This document shows positions 6,309 to 10,206 of a stretch of 10,206 nucleotides of DNA, piece by piece. Both the position numbers and the translations under genes were made by a program. This stretch comes from Rhodobiaceae bacterium. Lineage in GTDB: Bacteria; Pseudomonadota; Alphaproteobacteria; RS24. The notes beneath the pieces are model-generated. The model saw only the letters and a program-made list of their open reading frames with translations, ran no database searches and had not been told where the DNA came from. Every line of letters starts with the position of its first letter. Position 1 is the stretch's first letter. The stretch spans positions 1-10,206 of the forward strand of contig NYTN01000037.1 of assembly GCA_002683515.1 (NCBI GenBank). The letters run 5' to 3'.

Positions 6309-7541
6309 TCACCCGAAAAAACTTATAGCTTTGTGAATGGACTCGACCAGGGAGTCAATTTCATCACGCGTATTATACATTGCAAAAGAGGCACGCGCAG
6401 TTGCTGTCACGCCAAATCGCTTCATAAGCGGTTGTGCACAATGGTGTCCGGCACGCACAGCCACCCCTGACCGATCAATCACTGTCGCCAGATCATGAGG
6501 GTGAATATCTTTAATAATAAAAGAAATAACACTGCCCTTTTCAGGCGCTGTACCCATGATCGACAAATTGTTTATTTCAGTCATTTGGCGGGTTGCATAC
6601 TCAAGAAGGCCGTGTTCATGAGCTGCAATTTCTTTATGACCATAGCTTTCAATATAACGAAGGGCTGCGCCTAAACCGATAACCTCTAAAATAGGAGGTG
6701 TTCCGGCTTCAAATTTGTGAGGTAAATCACCATAGGTCACATTATCGAGTGTGACCTCACGTATCATTTCCCCGCCCCCTCGATATGGTCGCATTTTATT
6801 AAGATAGTCGGCCTTGCCATATAAAGCCCCGATGCCCGACGGGCCATAAAGCTTATGCCCAGATAGAACATAAAAATCACAATCAAGATCTTGAACATCC
6901 GTTTCAAGATGCACAGCCCCCTGACAACCATCAACCAAAACCGGCGCATCATGTTCATGAGCCAAACGGATAATTTCCTTGATTGGCGTAATCGTTCCCA
7001 AAGCATTCGACATTTGTGTCAACGCAACAAATTTGGTTTTTGGCCCAAGGAGATTTTTGTAATCTTCCATATCAAAGGACCCGTCATCATTGACACGAAC
7101 CCATTTAATAATCGCGCCTTTGTGTTCCCGCAAATAGTGCCAAGGGACAATATTAGAATGATGCTCCATTTCAGAGAGGATAATCTCATCCCCCTCGCCA
7201 ATATGGTCAGCACCGTAACATTGGGCAACGAGGTTTAACGCATCAGTCGCTCCACCTGTAAAAATAACTCCTTCAAGTGACGGCGCGTTCAAAAAACGGC
7301 GAACATCTTCTCGGGCCACCTCAAAATCATCCGTGGCTTTATTTGAGAGATAATGCAGCCCCCTATGCACATTCGCATAGCCGGAGGTCATTGCCTCATT
7401 CATGGCATTCATCACCTGAACAGGTTTTTGTGCGGAGGCAGCATTGTCAAGATAAATGAGCGGCTTCCCATAAACCTCCATTGACAGAATTGGAAAGTCT
7501 GCCCGAACTTTCTGAACATCAAACACCGTATTTGTTGCCAT
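6309..7541 (-). CDS. sufS: Cysteine desulfurase SufS (PLP-dependent, class V aminotransferase fold)
   Basis: SufS removes sulfur from L-cysteine, giving alanine and an enzyme persulfide that feeds the SufBCD scaffold. From ATG 7541 it has 410 residues, near the E. coli length. Seen in order: LDNAASAQKP near the N-terminus, EMEHHSN with the PLP-stacking histidine (H127), VDGCQG with the PLP-binding Asp (D204), the Schiff-base lysine K230 in SGHKLYGPSGIG, and the persulfide cysteine C368 in RAGHHCAQP. The RAGHHC context marks group II (SufS/CsdA) rather than IscS. Three in-frame starts exist: GTG 7568 (overlapping sufD by 8 bp), ATG 7559 (1 bp after the sufD stop) and ATG 7541. The last is preferred because MATNTVFDVQKVRADFP aligns with known N-termini and AGGT lies 10 bp upstream. 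A sulfur-acceptor partner (SufE or SufU) is not in the visible part of the operon. Confidence 0.96.
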   Translation of the reverse strand: MATNTVFDVQKVRADFPILSMEVYGKPLIYLDNAASAQKPVQVMNAMNEAMTSGYANVHRGLHYLSNKATDDFEVAREDVRRFLNAPSLEGVIFTGGATDALNLVAQCYGADHIGEGDEIILSEMEHHSNIVPWHYLREHKGAIIKWVRVNDDGSFDMEDYKNLLGPKTKFVALTQMSNALGTITPIKEIIRLAHEHDAPVLVDGCQGAVHLETDVQDLDCDFYVLSGHKLYGPSGIGALYGKADYLNKMRPYRGGGEMIREVTLDNVTYGDLPHKFEAGTPPILEVIGLGAALRYIESYGHKEIAAHEHGLLEYATRQMTEINNLSIMGTAPEKGSVISFIIKDIHPHDLATVIDRSGVAVRAGHHCAQPLMKRFGVTATARASFAMYNTRDEIDSLVESIHKAISFFG

Positions 7542-7560
7542 TACTTCATTTACCTGCATC

Positions 7561-8754
7561 TTAAGCACTTTTCTTTAAAAATGTTGCAACACGCTTCAAC
7601 AAATTTTCTTGCAAGACAGTTCCTGCTGCAAAATCATCTAGACGTTCTAAAATTTCAGAGACAAAGCCTTCAACCAACATGATACGTGCGGCCTCTTCGT
7701 CAATGCCGCGGCTACGGAGAAAAAATAATGCTTCATGATCAATCTCGCCAATCGCTGAACCATGTGCACAAGCAACATCATCAGCGTAAATCTCTAACTC
7801 AGGCTTCACATTCATCATCGCTTCGGCCGACAATATCAGCGCATCAGATTTTTGCGTTGCCTCCACACGTTGTGCATCTTCATGAACTATCACCTTGCCT
7901 TGAAAAATTCCACATGCCTCATCATCCAAAATAGTTCTAGCAACCGTGTCACTGGTTGTGTCGGCGCTAAGATGGTTCAGCCGAGTTGTAATATCAATAT
8001 GTTGCTTACCACCCGATAGAAGCGCAGTCGCAAGACCTGCATGACTCCCAGGGGCATCAAATGTTACCCGAGTTTCAAGACGCCCAAGACCGCCGGACAA
8101 ACTAATAGCAACATTATGATATTGCGCCCGCGCCCCTAAAGAAACTCTATTAAGCAACAAGGAAACTTGCGTATCCTCGGCCTGATGTAATCTTAAATGC
8201 CTGAGCATACTGTCTTTATGTTGATAAACATCGGTAACAAGTTGAGTATGCCCCCAGCCACTATGACTTTCAAGCAATGTAAGATTTGCCCCTTCAGCGA
8301 GACGAAAGATGATGCGCACAAAAGAAGTCTCATCAGCAGAGGTGTTATGAAAATGAATTGCCATTGGCTCTTCGATAACCTGCGAAACATCAATCACAAT
8401 ACCCGTTTCAAGATGAGCGAGATTGGCATATAGAAGCGGATCAGTAACATCTTCGTCAGACTGTTGGACAAGCTCTGGGTGATCTACGAGCGCACTTATC
8501 TCCAGCCCATCAGGAAGTTCTTCCACCTCCGTTAGTAGTCCATTGATAAAATCAAGCTGAAGGTCTACCTCAACATCGCATGTGAGGTTACCTAAGGTAA
8601 CATCTTCAGAAAGCTCAAGCGATTGATTATGAAAATACGAAGGCAAACGTGCGGAAAGGTCGGTATAGTGCCAATCTTCATTCCTTTTGTTCGGCCATCC
8701 ATTTGCGGCGAAAACTTCTTTCGCTTCTTGCTGCATATGATTAAAGCTGGTCAT
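7561..8754 (-). CDS. sufD: Fe-S scaffold subunit SufD
   Basis: SufD (397 residues) is the SufB paralogue of the SufBC2D scaffold; it binds SufC and is needed for iron entry and cluster build-up. The N-terminal helical part includes RNEDWHYTDL (24-33), a typical SufD stretch. The middle (about residues 110-320) is the repetitive beta-helix core, variable in sequence as usual. The C-terminal block reads CAHGSAIGEID, LRSRGIDEEAA and LVEGFVSEIL. H331 in CAHGSAIG corresponds to H360 of E. coli SufD, implicated in cluster assembly at the SufB-SufD interface. The ATG is preceded by GGAAG 10 bp upstream and starts 17 bp after the sufC stop. The length is a little short of E. coli SufD (423) but normal for the family. 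Confidence 0.95.
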   Translation of the reverse strand: MTSFNHMQQEAKEVFAANGWPNKRNEDWHYTDLSARLPSYFHNQSLELSEDVTLGNLTCDVEVDLQLDFINGLLTEVEELPDGLEISALVDHPELVQQSDEDVTDPLLYANLAHLETGIVIDVSQVIEEPMAIHFHNTSADETSFVRIIFRLAEGANLTLLESHSGWGHTQLVTDVYQHKDSMLRHLRLHQAEDTQVSLLLNRVSLGARAQYHNVAISLSGGLGRLETRVTFDAPGSHAGLATALLSGGKQHIDITTRLNHLSADTTSDTVARTILDDEACGIFQGKVIVHEDAQRVEATQKSDALILSAEAMMNVKPELEIYADDVACAHGSAIGEIDHEALFFLRSRGIDEEAARIMLVEGFVSEILERLDDFAAGTVLQENLLKRVATFLKKSA

Positions 8755-8771
8755 AATTTACATGCTTCCAT

Positions 8772-9521
8772 CTAGGCCACATAATCGGCGTAACCAGATT
8801 TTTCGAGTTCCAGAGCAAGTTCAGGTGAGCCCGTTTTGACAATCTGACCGCCAGCTAAAATATGCACAATATCAGGCTTGATATAATCCAGCAGACGTTG
8901 GTAATGCGTGATAACAAGCATTCCTCGTTGAGCATCCCTTAAAGCATTTACGCCCTCGGCCACAGTTTTAAGGGCATCAATATCCAACCCACTATCTGTC
9001 TCATCTAATATTGCCATCAGTGGTTCAAGCACTGACATTTGCAAGATTTCATTCCGCTTTTTTTCGCCGCCAGAAAAGCCAACATTGAGCGGACGCTTCA
9101 ACATGTCATCATCCAGTCGCAAGGCTTTCGCCTTTTCTCGGACGAAACGCAGGAAACTCGCTGCATCCATTGCTTCCTCGCCACGCCCGCGCCGCACAGC
9201 ATTCACAGAGGTTTTTAGAAAGGTCATATTTGTAACGCCAGGGATCTCAAGCGGGTATTGAAAGGCAAGGAACAACCCCGCAATAGCTCTGTCCTCAGGT
9301 TTCATATCTTTAAGACTGACACCATTCAGCAAAATATCGCCATCTGTAATTTCATAACCATCACGACCCGCAAGAACATATGAAAGCGTAGATTTACCGG
9401 AACCGTTAGGCCCCATAATTGCATGAACCTCACCAGCAGAGACACTCAAACTCAGGCCTTTGAGAATTTCCGTGTCGGCGACAGAAACATGAAGATTCTT
9501 AATTTCAAGCAAAGCACTCAT
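8772..9521 (-). CDS. sufC: Fe-S assembly ATPase SufC
   Basis: SufC (249 residues) is the cytoplasmic ABC-type ATPase that drives conformational change in the SufB-SufD scaffold. All ATPase motifs are present: Walker A GPNGSGKST (37-45), Q-loop Q88 in LAFQYP, signature SGGEKKRNEI (150-159), Walker B LMAILDE (168-174), D-loop SGLD (177-180) and H-loop H206 in ITHYQRLLDYI. The signature variant SGGEKKRNE and DETDSGLDIDAL are diagnostic of SufC against transporter ATPases, and no permease gene is nearby. The ATG overlaps the sufB stop in an ATGA arrangement, with a strong GGAAGGAAG ribosome site (9528-9536, 6 bp spacing) inside the end of sufB, indicating tight co-expression with its partner. Confidence 0.97.
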   Translation of the reverse strand: MSALLEIKNLHVSVADTEILKGLSLSVSAGEVHAIMGPNGSGKSTLSYVLAGRDGYEITDGDILLNGVSLKDMKPEDRAIAGLFLAFQYPLEIPGVTNMTFLKTSVNAVRRGRGEEAMDAASFLRFVREKAKALRLDDDMLKRPLNVGFSGGEKKRNEILQMSVLEPLMAILDETDSGLDIDALKTVAEGVNALRDAQRGMLVITHYQRLLDYIKPDIVHILAGGQIVKTGSPELALELEKSGYADYVA

Positions 9522-10206
9522 CCAATGCTTCCTTCCAGTGATATGCCGACAAGCTTTTGCGCTTCAACGGCAAACTCCATGGGCAGGTGTTGCAGAACGT
9601 CTTTACAAAAACCATTTACGATAAGAGAAACGGCTTCCTCTGCATCTAATCCACGTTGCTGACAATAAAATAATTGGTCATCACTGATTTTGGAAGTTGT
9701 GGCCTCGTGCTCCAAAATGGCCGAGGGATTTTTTGTTTCGATATACGGGACTGTATGTGCTGAACAGGTGTCACCAATTAGCAAACTGTCACACTGTGTA
9801 AAATTACGAGCCTTATCAGCTTTGCGGTGAATACTCACCTGACCGCGATAAGTATTTGAGGATTTACCCGCCGAGATACCTTTAGAAATGATGCGGCTCG
9901 ATGTGTTCTTTCCGAGGTGTATCATCTTCGTGCCACTGTCTATTTGCTGATAATTATTACCAATAGCAATGGAGTAAAATTCACCAACAGTATTATCGCC
10001 GCGCAAAATGCAGGAAGGGTATTTCCAAGTGACTGCCGATCCAGTTTCAACCTGTGTCCATGAAATCTTGGCGTTATCCTCGCGGCAGTCGCCCCGTTTG
10101 GTAACAAAATTATAAATTCCGCCACGGCCTTCTTCATCACCAGGGTACCAGTTTTGAACAGTAGAATATTTAATTTCAGCATCCTCTAACGCCACAAGTT
10201 CAACAA
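9518..10206 (-). CDS. sufB: Fe-S scaffold subunit SufB, partial, N-terminal part outside window
   Basis: This is the C-terminal 228 residues of SufB, the main scaffold on which SufS-derived sulfur and iron form a cluster. The frame is open to the right edge; the GTG at 10195 is an internal valine codon, not a start, since SufB is normally close to 480-500 residues. Visible family blocks are NWYPGDEEGRGGIYNFVTKRG, TQCDSLLIG, LEHEATTS, DQLFYCQQRG and VNGFCKDV. The Cys in TQCDSL (codon at 9791-9793) matches C405 of E. coli SufB, the essential sulfur-accepting residue, and the HE of LEHEATTS matches H433-E434, implicated in cluster formation. As the first visible gene of the run, it or genes outside the window would carry the operon promoter. 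Confidence 0.97.
   Translation of the reverse strand, partial: VELVALEDAEIKYSTVQNWYPGDEEGRGGIYNFVTKRGDCREDNAKISWTQVETGSAVTWKYPSCILRGDNTVGEFYSIAIGNNYQQIDSGTKMIHLGKNTSSRIISKGISAGKSSNTYRGQVSIHRKADKARNFTQCDSLLIGDTCSAHTVPYIETKNPSAILEHEATTSKISDDQLFYCQQRGLDAEEAVSLIVNGFCKDVLQHLPMEFAVEAQKLVGISLEGSIG

Noticed and set aside
10193..10195. GTG at 10195 as a start of a short 225-residue SufB
   Set aside because: The frame stays open to the window edge and the visible sequence aligns to the C-terminal half of SufB, so the gene is cut by the edge rather than truncated.

Overview
The window looks like chromosomal DNA of a moderate-to-low-GC alphaproteobacterium. The main reasons are a SUF iron-sulfur operon in the order sufB-sufC-sufD-sufS-sufT-sufA, with a DUF59/MIP18 gene between sufS and the A-type carrier, and residue-level matches to well-known families. 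The genus cannot be told from the sequence. All genes look like intact core or metabolic genes, and I see no transposase, phage gene, tRNA, rRNA or CRISPR array.

Layout. (1) Positions 1-377, minus strand: the N-terminal part of an ABC-F (Uup-like) ATPase, cut by the window edge. (2) Positions 378-585: a divergent, AT-rich control region. It holds a 15-bp element present twice (14 of 15 bases identical), one copy near each divergent gene start, plus a small cluster of direct and inverted repeats between them. (3) Positions 586-4589, plus strand: mutA and mutB, the small and large subunits of adenosylcobalamin-dependent methylmalonyl-CoA mutase, joined by an ATGA stop/start overlap. (4) Positions 4590-4603: a 14-bp convergent junction, where a short stem-loop overlapping both gene ends may terminate the mut transcript. 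(5) Positions 4604-10206, minus strand, read from right to left: sufB (5' end outside the window), sufC, sufD, sufS, sufT, sufA and tesB, with overlaps or gaps of at most 19 bp, so most likely one transcript.

How the genes work together. MutA/MutB convert (R)-methylmalonyl-CoA to succinyl-CoA, the last step of propionyl-CoA use. The suf genes form the Fe-S assembly pathway: SufS releases sulfur from cysteine, the SufB-SufC-SufD scaffold builds clusters using ATP, SufA carries them, and SufT is an auxiliary maturation factor. TesB is an acyl-CoA thioesterase at the tail of the suf operon with no obvious Fe-S role.

I found no convincing new biological system. The points most worth a second look are the paired 15-bp element upstream of mutA and the ABC-F gene, the placement of tesB in the suf operon, the compact convergent junction, and the acidic N-terminal extension of SufT.
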